From Gammaproteobacteria bacterium (GTDB lineage: Bacteria > Pseudomonadota > Gammaproteobacteria > Thiomicrospirales > Thiomicrospiraceae), in contig JACXUY010000009.1 of the NCBI GenBank assembly GCA_014763665.1, positions 1 to 43,454 of the forward strand: a stretch of 43,454 nt of DNA. The letters are read 5' to 3'. Numbering within the stretch: the first letter of the stretch is position 1; every line of letters begins with the position of its first letter. Positions 19,505-27,597 of this stretch are shown in pieces. A program made the translations under genes and the position numbers. The notes beneath the pieces were generated by a model. It was given only the letters and a program-made list of their open reading frames with translations. It did no database searches and was not told where the DNA came from.

Positions 19505-19854
19505 TGGTGGAAGCGGGGGGAGTTGAACCCCCGTCCGAAGATGCTTAACTATCGGTTCTACATGTGTAGTCTGTTTATTATTCTCGTTGTCGCTCAACCC
19601 AACAGACAGGGAGAACAACAACACAGTCTATTAAGTTTAGCCACGACTTATAGACATCGTCATGACGATCTGATGTAAATGACCTTGGTAAATTAGCCCA
19701 TCAGAGAGCTAATGGCAAGGGCCTCGCGTTTAAGCGGCGAGAGCGAAGTTTTCGTCGTTTGCGACTATATTTTGTCAAATGGATTTACGAGGTACCCGAC
19801 ACCCTCGACATGCCCCTTTAGCCTTACTATCCCCGTCGAAGCCAGTACGCCCCC
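19505..19854 (-). ncRNA. ssrA: Transfer-messenger RNA (tmRNA), one-piece
   Basis: Read on the minus strand the RNA begins GGGGGCGTACTGGCTTCGAC and ends with GGTTCAACTCC, then CGCTTCC-A-CCA encoded in the DNA. The 5' GGGGGCG pairs with 3' CGCTTCC to form the acceptor stem with two G-U pairs. The tag frame at 19730-19762 reads ANDENFALAA then TAA. tmRNA with SmpB rescues ribosomes stalled on broken mRNA and marks the product for Clp and other proteases. The tag has Phe where E. coli has Tyr (ANDENYALAA). No rearrangement into two pieces is seen. Its neighbours are clpA, convergent, and a small periplasmic protein gene upstream. smpB is not in the window. Confidence 0.97.
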
Positions 19855-19866
19855 AACAGATCTGTA

Positions 19867-19894
19867 ATACTACAGGTGATATTAGCATTGTAAA
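19867..19894 (-). promoter_or_regulatory. Likely ssrA promoter
   Basis: On the minus strand TTTACA (19894-19889) is a good -35. TAGTAT (19872-19867) lies 16 nt further on as a -10, about 12 nt before the mature 5' end. Alternatively TATTAC (19869-19864) at 19-nt spacing serves as -10. The mature 5' end is normally cut by RNase P, so a start a few bases upstream is expected. Confidence 0.45.
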
Positions 19895-19925
19895 GTTTAT
19901 TGAGTCGACACGCAAGCACTAAGTT

Positions 19926-20384
19926 TTATTTCGAGTGACTTGTTATTTTTACCTGAAAATTACACGGCTTATTCATCGTACACAGCGGCTGAACATCCCA
20001 GCGACGACCACGAATATCCATCAGATTTTCAACAGATAATTCCGTTAAGTTGGCTAAGTCGTAATCTTCACGCAAATGCTTAATGAGCTTTTCAATCGAC
20101 TTTTCCGATAAGGGACGCGTCAACACCACTAATTCATCTGCTTTACCATCTTCGGCAAAGCTCACTCGTGCTTGCTGAATAACCGGATTGAGCAGTCGCA
20201 ATAAGCCGTTACCCTGAATCACCGCGTCCCCATTCGCCATCACTTCACAATCAGCAAACACACGGTCTGCTTTTTGGCAAACCGTTTTAGCCGTATCACT
20301 ATCTAAGGTAATACCAAAATAATCTTTTGCCTGCACATTCAAAGCAAATAACGTTAATACAAGTACCGTCGTTATTCGAACCAT
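19926..20384 (-). CDS. Hypothetical exported protein, 152 aa
   Basis: I do not recognise the family. The start is placed at ATG 20384 because a signal peptide begins there (MVRITTVLVLTLFALNVQA, cleavage after VQA) and GGTGG lies 6 nt upstream. The frame can be extended to 20417. Starting at 20384 the gene overlaps the end of the upstream gene by 13 nt in another frame. The mature protein has two Cys pairs, C-x(9)-C near the N-terminus (TVCQKADRVFADCEV) and C-x(5)-C near the end (PLCTMNKPCN), plausible periplasmic disulfides. It is the last gene of the alaA-hom-thrC run, which does not suggest a function. Confidence 0.65.
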   Translation of the reverse strand: MVRITTVLVLTLFALNVQAKDYFGITLDSDTAKTVCQKADRVFADCEVMANGDAVIQGNGLLRLLNPVIQQARVSFAEDGKADELVVLTRPLSEKSIEKLIKHLREDYDLANLTELSVENLMDIRGRRWDVQPLCTMNKPCNFQVKITSHSK

Positions 20385-20839
20385 TTCTGCCACCAGCTTT
20401 TTTGTTGCATGACCCATAACCCATTAATGGGTAAGTAACCCTGTTGCTCTCGCTGGACATTAACGGAATCTGAAAACCACAGCATTTGCAATTCATTCAA
20501 CAGTTTTCGCCATTTTCCTGCATCTTTTCCACGCTGCCAAGCATCACGACAATTCATTGACTCAGCCTGTTCTAATGAAGGAAAGTTTAGTTTCCACTGC
20601 TGCTCTGAGCCTAAAAACCAATCTCTTTCCGATACTGCATACAAACAATAGCCATCTTCGGCAAAATGGCCATTAAAAGCCTCAACAAGCCCTTGAGCTT
20701 CTGGCAAAGACAATCCCAAGCCAGAAGTCGGAGCTAATACCAGCGTATCTCGATCTGCAATCAAATGCACAGGGCAAACAGGCAGCCAAAAGGCTGCCTG
20801 TTGCTCAATCGCTGGAGGTAAGTTTATTTTACCCTTCAT
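20372..20839 (-). CDS. Short homologue of a COG4255-like uncharacterised family
   Basis: The C-terminal half shows a pattern I associate with a family sometimes annotated as phosphoglycerate mutase-related (COG4255): R-K-LLNELQMLW, then VNVQREQQGYLPINGLWVM. The middle has FNGHFAEDGYCLYAVSERDWFL, also typical. Known members are, from memory, around 300 aa. This one is 155 aa and ends just after the NGLW motif, so part of the usual protein is missing. No phosphoglycerate mutase active site is visible and I would not assign that activity. It begins 9 nt after thrC in the same operon and its end overlaps the next gene. In betaproteobacteria this family also sits near threonine genes, which supports a true orthologue. 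Confidence 0.55.
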   Translation of the reverse strand: MKGKINLPPAIEQQAAFWLPVCPVHLIADRDTLVLAPTSGLGLSLPEAQGLVEAFNGHFAEDGYCLYAVSERDWFLGSEQQWKLNFPSLEQAESMNCRDAWQRGKDAGKWRKLLNELQMLWFSDSVNVQREQQGYLPINGLWVMQQKSWWQKWFE

Positions 20840-20848
20840 GCTAACGAC

Positions 20849-22000
20849 TTATTGAGCCATGTTATTTAGAATGGCCGTACGCACTGCTTCTAATTCAGCT
20901 GGAATTTGCACCATAACCGATTTACCCGTACATTGCGCAATAGCAGTGTCAGGATCTTTCATACCATTACCGGTAAGCGTCAAGACAATGGTGCTACCTT
21001 CAGCGATTTTACCCAACTGAATGTCCTTCATCGCACCAGCGAAGGAAGCAGCTGATGCTGGCTCACAGAAAACACCTTCGTATTGTGCTAACATTTTTTG
21101 CGCCACTAAAATATCTTCATCCGTGCATTCATCGAACCAACCACCTGACTCTTGCATCACTTTCCAGGCGCGATCCCAGCTTTGTGGATGACCAATGCGA
21201 ATGGCAGTGGCAATAGTTTCAGGATCATCAACCATGCCACCACGAATAAAGGGAGCTGAACCAGCAGCTTGGTAACCAATCATTTTCGGACGGTTGCCCA
21301 CAATGCTCCCAGCATACTTACAATGCCCTTCACAGAAAGCACAAGATTCAGTCACTTTGGTCACATCAGTCGCTGATGATTCACAGTAACCCATCCAGTG
21401 CGCTGTAATATTACCAGCATTACCTACTGGCAAACAGTGATAGTCAGGAGCACGACCTAGCTCTTCGATAATTTCGAAAGCAGCCGTTTTTTGACCTTGC
21501 AAACGATAAGGATTGATTGAGTTCACAATGGTTACAGGGGCTTTGTCGGCCACTTCTTTAACCAAACGCATGCCATCGTCAAAATTACCTTTAATCTGAA
21601 TGGTAATAGCCCCATACATCATGGCTTGCGCTAATTTACCCATTGCAATTTTGCCATCAGGAATAAGCACAAACGCGGTAATGCCCGCACGCGCCGCATA
21701 AGCTGCCGCCGCTGCCGAGGTATTACCCGTTGAAGCACAAATAATGGCTTTGGAACCCGCTTCGACTGCTTTGGTCACCGCCATGGTCATACCACGATCT
21801 TTGAATGAGCCCGTTGGATTTAAGCCTTCATATTTGACGTAAATATCAACATCTTTCTTCAAAACTTTAGGCAGGTTATGCAACTTAATCAGTGGAGTAT
21901 TGCCTTCACCCAAACTGATAATCGGTGTTGATTCTGATACAGGTAGACGATCACGGTAACGATCGATCAGGCCAGTGTAACGATGTCCAAAAGCATTCAT
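20849..22000 (-). CDS. thrC: Threonine synthase
   Basis: This PLP enzyme converts O-phosphohomoserine to threonine. The PLP lysine is K67 in NPTGSFKDRG, and PVGNAGNITAHW near 191-202 is the phosphate-binding glycine/asparagine loop. From ATG 22000 the protein has 383 aa and is the short class of threonine synthase. An in-frame TTG at 22015 is a less likely start. An unusual segment at 205-235 contains C220-x2-C223-x2-H226-C227 (SCAFCEGHCKYAG) just before RPKMIGYQAAGSAP, where I expect a shorter link. The cluster could bind a metal. The gene lies 37 nt after hom and is followed by two small genes, giving the operon alaA-hom-thrC on the minus strand. No threonine attenuator leader was seen. Confidence 0.96.
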   Translation of the reverse strand: MNAFGHRYTGLIDRYRDRLPVSESTPIISLGEGNTPLIKLHNLPKVLKKDVDIYVKYEGLNPTGSFKDRGMTMAVTKAVEAGSKAIICASTGNTSAAAAAYAARAGITAFVLIPDGKIAMGKLAQAMMYGAITIQIKGNFDDGMRLVKEVADKAPVTIVNSINPYRLQGQKTAAFEIIEELGRAPDYHCLPVGNAGNITAHWMGYCESSATDVTKVTESCAFCEGHCKYAGSIVGNRPKMIGYQAAGSAPFIRGGMVDDPETIATAIRIGHPQSWDRAWKVMQESGGWFDECTDEDILVAQKMLAQYEGVFCEPASAASFAGAMKDIQLGKIAEGSTIVLTLTGNGMKDPDTAIAQCTGKSVMVQIPAELEAVRTAILNNMAQ

Positions 22001-22037
22001 ATTGTGAATATCCAATTAAAATTAAACTTTATAAAAA

Positions 22038-23342
22038 TCAAGCAAGGTGTTCCACGCGTAACCAAGCAACAGGCGATTTGAGATCGGTCAATGCCGACAA
22101 CTGCGTTAACGCATTCATAAAAGCGGCCTCTTTAACCACATTGGTTAAGAGTACCAGTGCAGCAGCCGACCTTGCACTGTCCGGTTGTTGACGCATTTCT
22201 TCAATACTAATGCCTTCATGCGCCAATACGGCAGAAATCTTAGCCAACACACCCGGCGCGTCCGTCACGCTTAAACGCAAATAATAAGCCGTTTGAATCT
22301 CTGACGATGGGAGAATGGGTAAAGGCGACAAATCCTTCATCGCTATACCTAGTGCTGGACGTAACACTTGACCAGTACGCATGGCGATGCAGACATCAAC
22401 AATATCCGCAACCACGGCAGAACCCGTTGGCAAACCACCTGCACCAGCACCCGAATAGAGCGTCGTACCAACGGCATTACCATTGACCATTACCGCATTC
22501 ATCACATCATCAACATTGGCGAGCAACTTAGATTTAGGCACTAACGCCGACTGAACACGCAATTCAATGCCCGCTTCACGACGACGCGCAATACCTAATG
22601 ATTTGATTTTATATCCTAAGTCATCAGCCCAAGCGATATCATCCGCTGTAACCATGGTAATACCTTCAATCAACATACCCTGACGAGATAAAGGAACACC
22701 AAAAGCCACTGATGCCAAAATAGCCAGTTTGTGCGAAGCATCAATACCATCAATATCAAAACTTGGCTCAGCTTCAGCGTAACCCAAGCGTTGCGCTTCT
22801 TTTAATACTGGCGCGAAATCATTGCCGGGCTTAGCCATCTCGGTGAGCATGTAATTGCAGGTGCCATTAATGATACCAGCAACCCAGTTAATGGCATTAC
22901 CTGCCATACCCTCTTTCAGTGCTTTGATAACTGGTATACCTCCCGCAACTGAAGCTTCAAACGCAACCATAACGCCTTTTGCTTCAGCCAAAGCGAGCAA
23001 TTCATTACCGTGTTCAGCAAGTAGCGCTTTATTGGCGGTAATCACGTGTTTGCCGGCCTCAATAGCGGTACGAACGACATCAACTGCCAAACCTGTTCCA
23101 CCCATCAATTCAACAACCACATCCACATCAGCAGCGGTAGCAACACTTAATGGGGTATTAACCAGTCTAATACCTTGCGTATCACAAGTGCGCGGACGTG
23201 ATAAGTCACGCACTGCTGCAGTGCTAACACGAATATCGCATCCCGTACGCTGCGCCAACAAACTCGCGTTATCTCGCAGAATACTGAGTGTACCGCAACC
23301 AACCGTACCTAAACCAACAATACCGAGTCTTACAGAAGTCAT
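22038..23342 (-). CDS. hom: Homoserine dehydrogenase
   Basis: The enzyme reduces aspartate semialdehyde to homoserine, the branch point to threonine and methionine. From ATG 23342 the protein has 434 aa. The N-terminal Rossmann motif is GLGTVGCGT (about 10-18), followed by the catalytic domain with GTCNYMLTEM and a C-terminal ACT domain (YYLRLSVTDAPGVLAKISAVL) that usually mediates threonine feedback. It has no aspartokinase fused, unlike ThrA of E. coli. The frame can be extended to a GTG at 23363 without a ribosome binding site, so the shorter start is preferred. It sits 36 nt after alaA and 37 nt before thrC. The substrate comes from Asd, encoded about 13 kb away in the same window. Confidence 0.97.
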   Translation of the reverse strand: MTSVRLGIVGLGTVGCGTLSILRDNASLLAQRTGCDIRVSTAAVRDLSRPRTCDTQGIRLVNTPLSVATAADVDVVVELMGGTGLAVDVVRTAIEAGKHVITANKALLAEHGNELLALAEAKGVMVAFEASVAGGIPVIKALKEGMAGNAINWVAGIINGTCNYMLTEMAKPGNDFAPVLKEAQRLGYAEAEPSFDIDGIDASHKLAILASVAFGVPLSRQGMLIEGITMVTADDIAWADDLGYKIKSLGIARRREAGIELRVQSALVPKSKLLANVDDVMNAVMVNGNAVGTTLYSGAGAGGLPTGSAVVADIVDVCIAMRTGQVLRPALGIAMKDLSPLPILPSSEIQTAYYLRLSVTDAPGVLAKISAVLAHEGISIEEMRQQPDSARSAAALVLLTNVVKEAAFMNALTQLSALTDLKSPVAWLRVEHLA

Positions 23343-23378
23343 TGAACTTGTTATTCCTATCACTGAGGGGGCAACGAA

Positions 23379-24608
23379 TTAAAGCGTCCCAAAACGCTTT
23401 CGATAATTATGAAAGAAACGCTCCATGCGTTTCATCGCATCTTGTAAATCATCACCATTGGGTAAAAATACCATGCGGAAATGATCTGGACGAATCCAGT
23501 TAAAGCCTGTACCTTGCACGATTAAGACTTTTTCTTCTTTTAACAAATCGAGTGCAAACGATTGATCGTCAATAATCGGATACACCTTAGGGTCCAACTT
23601 GGGGAACATATACAGAGTTGCATCAGCTTTAACCGTAGTGATACCGGGAATACTGGTCAGCATGTCATAAGCCATATCTCGTTGACGGCGTAAACGTCCA
23701 CCCTCTCCAACGAGATCATAAATACTCTGATACCCCCCTAAGGCGGTTTGAATGGCAAACTGGCCCGGAACATTCGAGCACAGACGCATTGAAGCGAGAA
23801 TATTCAGCCCATCAATATAGTCTTTCGCATGACGCTTCTCACCTGAAACAATCATCCAACCAGCACGATAGCCACAGGCACGATAATTCTTAGATAATCC
23901 ATTGAGTGTCACAAACAACACATCATCTGCTAGCGATGCAATTGAGGTATGCGTACGACCATCATAAAGCATCTTGTCGTAAATTTCGTCAGCAAAAATA
24001 ATCAGTTGATGTTCGCGAGCAATTTGAATCAGCGACTTCAAAATCTCATCGGTATACAAAGCACCCGTTGGATTATTAGGATTAATAATGACCAAAGCGC
24101 GCGTTTTGTCGGTGATTTTACTGCGCATATCCTCAAGGTCGGGCATCCAGCCAGATCCTTCATCGCAAATGTAGTGTCTTGGCGTGCCGCCAGAAAGGCT
24201 CACTGCTGCCGTCCATAACGGATAGTCGGGACTTGGCACCAGTACCTCATCACCATTATTCAGAAGTCCTTGAAGCGCCATAACGATCAATTCAGAAGCA
24301 CCGTTGCCGATATAAACATCGTCTAGATCAACTCCTTTAATGCCTTTTTCCTGCGCATAATGCACTACAGCTTTGCGCGCTGAAAAAAGCCCTTTGGATT
24401 CGGTGTAGCCCGATGCCTGTGGTAAATTATGAATCACATCGCGTTGAATTTCTTCGGGCACATCAAAACCAAATGGCGCTAAATTGCCAATATTTAACTT
24501 GATGATACGATGCCCTTCTTCTTCCATTTCACGTGCATGCGCCATGACAGGACCGCGAATGTCATAACACACATTCGCTAATTTAGACGATTTTACAATG
24601 GGTCGCAT
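23379..24608 (-). CDS. alaA: Alanine aminotransferase, AlaA type
   Basis: The 409-aa fold-type I PLP aminotransferase closely follows E. coli AlaA: it starts with SSKLANVCYDIRGPV, contains LNIGN-x-APFGFD, IIINPNNPTGALY-like sequence, FADEIYDKMLYD and the PLP lysine in LNGLSKNYR, followed by ASMRLCSNVPGQFAIQ. AlaA makes alanine from pyruvate and glutamate. One small difference is L in LNIGNLAPFGFD where E. coli has P. Being first before hom-thrC is common in gamma- and betaproteobacteria. The promoter should lie in the 150-nt divergent gap to the Mth938-like gene. Confidence 0.95.
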   Translation of the reverse strand: MRPIVKSSKLANVCYDIRGPVMAHAREMEEEGHRIIKLNIGNLAPFGFDVPEEIQRDVIHNLPQASGYTESKGLFSARKAVVHYAQEKGIKGVDLDDVYIGNGASELIVMALQGLLNNGDEVLVPSPDYPLWTAAVSLSGGTPRHYICDEGSGWMPDLEDMRSKITDKTRALVIINPNNPTGALYTDEILKSLIQIAREHQLIIFADEIYDKMLYDGRTHTSIASLADDVLFVTLNGLSKNYRACGYRAGWMIVSGEKRHAKDYIDGLNILASMRLCSNVPGQFAIQTALGGYQSIYDLVGEGGRLRRQRDMAYDMLTSIPGITTVKADATLYMFPKLDPKVYPIIDDQSFALDLLKEEKVLIVQGTGFNWIRPDHFRMVFLPNGDDLQDAMKRMERFFHNYRKRFGTL

Positions 24609-24712
24609 TATGGTCCAGTTCTCATTAAAATTGATTGCTCAGTCAACAAGCTGATCGAGCTTATTCACTGTTTCATGCAAAATATTGTGATTTTAGTCGA
24701 TTTATGGCAAAT

Positions 24713-24742
24713 TTGGCTATATCCTAGCCCATAGTTTATGAT
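24713..24742 (+). promoter_or_regulatory. Likely promoter of the Mth938-like gene
   Basis: TTGGCT (24713-24718) and TATGAT (24737-24742) are separated by 18 nt. A transcript would start near 24749, which places the ATG at 24738 inside the -10 box and supports the start at 24759. Confidence 0.5.
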
Positions 24743-24758
24743 CACAAACAGGTTTTTT

Positions 24759-25136
24759 ATGAAATTCGTCGAATATCAAGATGTTTCTCGTTACCAAATT
24801 CGTGCTTACGAAAACAACCGCATTCGCATCGAACAGGATTGGCTCTATCTTCCCTGCGCACTCTGCGCTCAAGCGTTGGTGAGTGATTGGCAACCAGTTA
24901 ATGCAGAACAGCTCTGCTTAGCCGACTTCACCTCGCTGTTAACTACGCATCCAGCCGATCTGATTATCGTCGGAAGAGCAAATCAACCGAGTTGGAATCC
25001 CGAATGGATGCAGTTACAAGCACAGCTCAACGCACAAAATATTGGTTTGGAACAAATGCAAACCGACGCCGCCATTCGCACCTTTAACGTGCTGACGACC
25101 GAGGAGCGTTCTGTTTGGCTGGTACTGCTCGGCTAG
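24759..25136 (+). CDS. Mth938-like (DUF498) domain protein
   Basis: The 125-aa protein matches the Mth938-like fold family (COG3737): a central LIIVGRAN stretch equivalent to the family glycine loop, then NIGLEQMQTDAAIRTFNVLTTEERSVWLVLLG, which corresponds to the family end GI-x-VE-x-M-x-T-x-AA-x-RTYN-x-L. The biochemical role is unknown in bacteria; human AAMDC belongs to the same fold. The start is ATG 24759, with ACAGG 7 nt upstream and a promoter that excludes the ATG at 24738. The last 53 nt overlap, on the opposite strand, the 3' end of the LysM lipoprotein gene. Confidence 0.85.
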   Translation: MKFVEYQDVSRYQIRAYENNRIRIEQDWLYLPCALCAQALVSDWQPVNAEQLCLADFTSLLTTHPADLIIVGRANQPSWNPEWMQLQAQLNAQNIGLEQMQTDAAIRTFNVLTTEERSVWLVLLG

Positions 25137-25503
25137 GTAAGCTCAATGGGGTGAGGCTTTCTGCTGCAAAGCCTGCTGGCTTGCTGCTTTCAATGCCTTG
25201 CACCGATAAATCTGCTTCGACCACGGGTGCGCTAGGATCAGCTCGCAACCAAACCACCGTGTTTTCAGCAAAGGGTTGACGTGTTGTCAACCAGGCGTTA
25301 TGGCGAATAAGCAAGGCCTCATCAACCTGACAGGTTTTCGCCACATCCGCCAAGCTTTGGCCTTTGAACGCAATAAAGAAACCGTGTGGTTGACAAGGCA
25401 CCTCAACCCAGCGATCAACTCTCACCTGATGCTGACAGCCCATGACCAAAGCTGATAAACCCAACAAACCGCCCCACTGAACGACTCGACTCCATTGCAT
25501 CAT
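25084..25503 (-). CDS. LysM-domain lipoprotein in the nlpD position, without peptidase domain
   Basis: The 139-aa protein has a lipoprotein signal with lipobox LVMGC (Cys23), so it should be lipid-anchored. A LysM-like segment follows (IAFKGQSLADVAKTCQVDEALLIRHNAW), suited to peptidoglycan binding. The rest is a Pro/Ser-rich tail. In many gammaproteobacteria the order surE-pcm-yqaA-nlpD-rpoS occurs; NlpD has the same lipobox and LysM but then a LytM/M23 domain that activates amidases. Here that domain is absent and no rpoS follows. The start overlaps the yqaA stop as ATGA, so translation is coupled. The 3' end overlaps the Mth938-like gene by 53 nt. It may be a reduced NlpD or an independent LysM lipoprotein. 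Confidence 0.75.
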   Translation of the reverse strand: MMQWSRVVQWGGLLGLSALVMGCQHQVRVDRWVEVPCQPHGFFIAFKGQSLADVAKTCQVDEALLIRHNAWLTTRQPFAENTVVWLRADPSAPVVEADLSVQGIESSKPAGFAAESLTPLSLPSRAVPAKQNAPRSSAR

Positions 25504-26090
25504 ACCGATTTCGCACTATTCCAAATAACCAAACCAACAATCGCCACCAACACAAACAACCAACCCATTGCATCAGAATACTTTTGCATAATGGGTAAGG
25601 CTCTCACGCCACCATACTTCATAATCGCCGCAACTAAGTAAAAACGTTTTGCTCGCCCAAAAAACGCAACCGCAATAAATGGCAATAATGCCATATCCAT
25701 AACACCAGCTGTTACCGTAAAAACCTTGAATGGAATGGGTGTAAAGGAGCCGATCAGTACTGCCCAAATACCATATTCAGCAAAAAAAATTTTCGCCTCA
25801 TCGAACTTAGCCATGTAACCCCATTCTTGAATGTAAGGCAATAATAATTCGATACCATAATAGCCCATGGCATAACCCAAGAATGAACCCAAGACTGCCG
25901 TCCAAGTGGTCAACCAAGCTAAACGCCAAGCATCATCCGGACGCGCTAGCACCATCGGGATCAAGAGTACATCGGGCGGAATAGGAAAAAAAGCGGCTTC
26001 GGTGCAACTCACACCACCAAGGTACCAGCGTGCATTTGGCGCTTCCGCCCAACGCATGGTTGCCGCCAGCAATCCCGAAAATAGCTTCAT
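25500..26090 (-). CDS. yqaA: YqaA-family inner membrane protein (DedA/VTT superfamily)
   Basis: The 196-aa integral membrane protein has the YqaA pattern: EAAFFPIPPDVLLIPMVL, followed by a glycine-rich segment GSFLGYAMGYYG and then GSFTPIPFKVFTVTAGVMDM, a motif shared with DedA/SNARE-associated (VTT) proteins that have been linked to lipid scrambling. Four to five transmembrane helices are apparent, the last at VLVAIVGLVIWN. The acidic E and the PIPP and PIPFK prolines are family hallmarks. AAGGA lies 5 nt upstream of the ATG. It lies 9 nt after pcm and overlaps the next gene by 4 nt, inside the surE-pcm-yqaA run. Specific function is unknown. Confidence 0.87.
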   Translation of the reverse strand: MKLFSGLLAATMRWAEAPNARWYLGGVSCTEAAFFPIPPDVLLIPMVLARPDDAWRLAWLTTWTAVLGSFLGYAMGYYGIELLLPYIQEWGYMAKFDEAKIFFAEYGIWAVLIGSFTPIPFKVFTVTAGVMDMALLPFIAVAFFGRAKRFYLVAAIMKYGGVRALPIMQKYSDAMGWLFVLVAIVGLVIWNSAKSV

Positions 26091-26099
26091 AGTAATCCT

Positions 26100-26792
26100 T
26101 TATTGCTCAATTAAAGGAACAAATAATACATTACCCAATAGTTGTTGTTTAATGCCAGTTGCCGTTTTATCAATTACCACTAACTGTTGTGTTTGGTAGT
26201 TTCCGCCAATGGGAATCACCAAACGCCCACCCACCGCAAGCTGCTGAATTAAACTCATCGGTACTTCCTCGGGTGCTGCAGCCGATAAAATCGCATCGAA
26301 AGGAGCAGCATCTGCCCAGCCTAATTCTGTGTCCGTATGGCGATAACGAATGTTGCTCAATCCCAATTGATGCAACACTGAGTGAGCGCGATCTTGCAAA
26401 GGCTTCAAGCGCTCTACCGTCCATAACAAAGGCACTAACTGAGACAAAATCGCGGTTTGGTAGCCTGAACCCGTACCAATTTCTAATACACGTTTCGGTT
26501 GATGACCATTCAGCAGAGCTTGCGTCATCATCGCCACCACGCTCGGCTGAGAAATGGTTTGCCCGAAGCCAATGGGCAAAGCCGTATCTTCGTAAGCGCG
26601 TGATGCCAGTGCTTCATCAACAAACACATGGCGAGGCGTCACACGCATGGCTTGAATGACACGGGCATCAATTAATCCCGACTGCATCAGCGACTGTACC
26701 ATGCGGTCACGCTGACGCTGTGACGTTAAGCCAATTCCTTGCACTTGTTCAAATACCGAATTGGGATAAACCAGTGGCGGTAATGCCATCAT
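26100..26792 (-). CDS. pcm: Protein-L-isoaspartate O-methyltransferase
   Basis: The enzyme uses S-adenosylmethionine to methylate isoaspartyl residues as the first step of repair of damaged proteins. The 230-aa protein has RHVFVDEALASRAYEDTALP, the IGFGQTISQPSVVAMM substrate-loop motif and the SAM motif VLEIGTGSGYQTAIL. The start is placed at ATG 26792, overlapping the surE stop as ATGA. The longer frame from GTG 26810 would overlap surE further. The length is a little above the usual 208-220, mostly at the N-terminus. surE-pcm is a classic pair, often linked to stationary-phase survival. Confidence 0.95.
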   Translation of the reverse strand: MMALPPLVYPNSVFEQVQGIGLTSQRQRDRMVQSLMQSGLIDARVIQAMRVTPRHVFVDEALASRAYEDTALPIGFGQTISQPSVVAMMTQALLNGHQPKRVLEIGTGSGYQTAILSQLVPLLWTVERLKPLQDRAHSVLHQLGLSNIRYRHTDTELGWADAAPFDAILSAAAPEEVPMSLIQQLAVGGRLVIPIGGNYQTQQLVVIDKTATGIKQQLLGNVLFVPLIEQ

Positions 26793-27547
26793 GATGCCGA
26801 CATCAACCACTGACGAATTTCGGTTTGCTGACGATAGTGCGTTAAGTCAACCGATAAGGGCGTAATGGCGACACGTTTATGTTCAACCGCAAAAAAATCC
26901 GTACCCTCACCGGCATCAGCACCCGCTCCCGCTGGCCCGACCCAATAAATTTCCTTACCACGAGGGTCTTTCATTTTAATCATCGGTTCCGCTTTATGGC
27001 GCAAGCCTAAACGTGTCACTTCTCGTCCAGTCAGTTGCTCATAAGGCACATCGGGAATATTAACATTGAGCAAGGTATCTTTAGGTAAAGGCGACTGGCA
27101 CAAACGCACCAACAACTCCAAAATCACCTGCGCAGCCGTGTCGTAGTGAGTATGTCCATTCAAAGAGACAGCAATAGCGGGCAAGCCCATAAAGCGTCCT
27201 TCCATAGCCGCTGCTACCGTACCTGAATAGAGCACATCATCGCCCATATTCGCACCTTCATTGATACCTGAAATTACCAAATCGACCGGACTATCAATGA
27301 AACCTGTGAGTGCCAAATGCACACAATCGGCTGGCGTACCGGTAACAAAAAAAATGTCATCTTCTATTTGGTCTTTGTAAACACGCAAAGGCTCTTGAAT
27401 GGTCAGTGAATTCGAAGCGGCCGAACGATTACGCTCTGGTGCCACTACCGTTACCTTGGCAACCTCTGGATGTGCTTTCAGATTCGCGTATAATGTACGC
27501 AATCCAGGGGCGAGGTAACCATCATCATTGGATAATAAAATATGCAC
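26789..27547 (-). CDS. surE: 5'-nucleotidase / polyphosphatase SurE
   Basis: SurE hydrolyses nucleoside monophosphates with a divalent metal. The 252-aa protein starts M-H-I-L-L-S-N-D-D-G-Y; D8 and D9 are the metal-binding pair. It continues with RNRSAASNSLT and SGINEGANMGDDVLYSGTV, both family motifs. The start is assigned to GTG 27547 because the family begins at this point and AAGGA is 7 nt upstream. The in-frame ATG at 27565 would place that ribosome binding site inside the coding region. pcm follows with a 4-nt overlap. The gene is divergent from the Smr gene across only 50 nt. Confidence 0.96.
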   Translation of the reverse strand: MHILLSNDDGYLAPGLRTLYANLKAHPEVAKVTVVAPERNRSAASNSLTIQEPLRVYKDQIEDDIFFVTGTPADCVHLALTGFIDSPVDLVISGINEGANMGDDVLYSGTVAAAMEGRFMGLPAIAVSLNGHTHYDTAAQVILELLVRLCQSPLPKDTLLNVNIPDVPYEQLTGREVTRLGLRHKAEPMIKMKDPRGKEIYWVGPAGAGADAGEGTDFFAVEHKRVAITPLSVDLTHYRQQTEIRQWLMSAS

Positions 27548-27597
27548 CAGACATTCCTTAATCATCGATTCATCAATAGCGAATATTATACAAGCCA

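Noticed and set aside
19235-19624. 129-codon minus-strand frame
   Set aside because: It lies antisense to clpA and in the tmRNA body; both explain the sequence fully.
19496-19678. Plus-strand frame beginning MANWWKRGELNPRPK
   Set aside because: This is the reverse complement of the tmRNA 3' half. Such frames arise from tRNA-like sequence and are not genes.
24738-24758. Upstream ATG for the Mth938-like gene
   Set aside because: It lies inside the probable -10 box and has no ribosome binding site; ATG 24759 has ACAGG at proper spacing.
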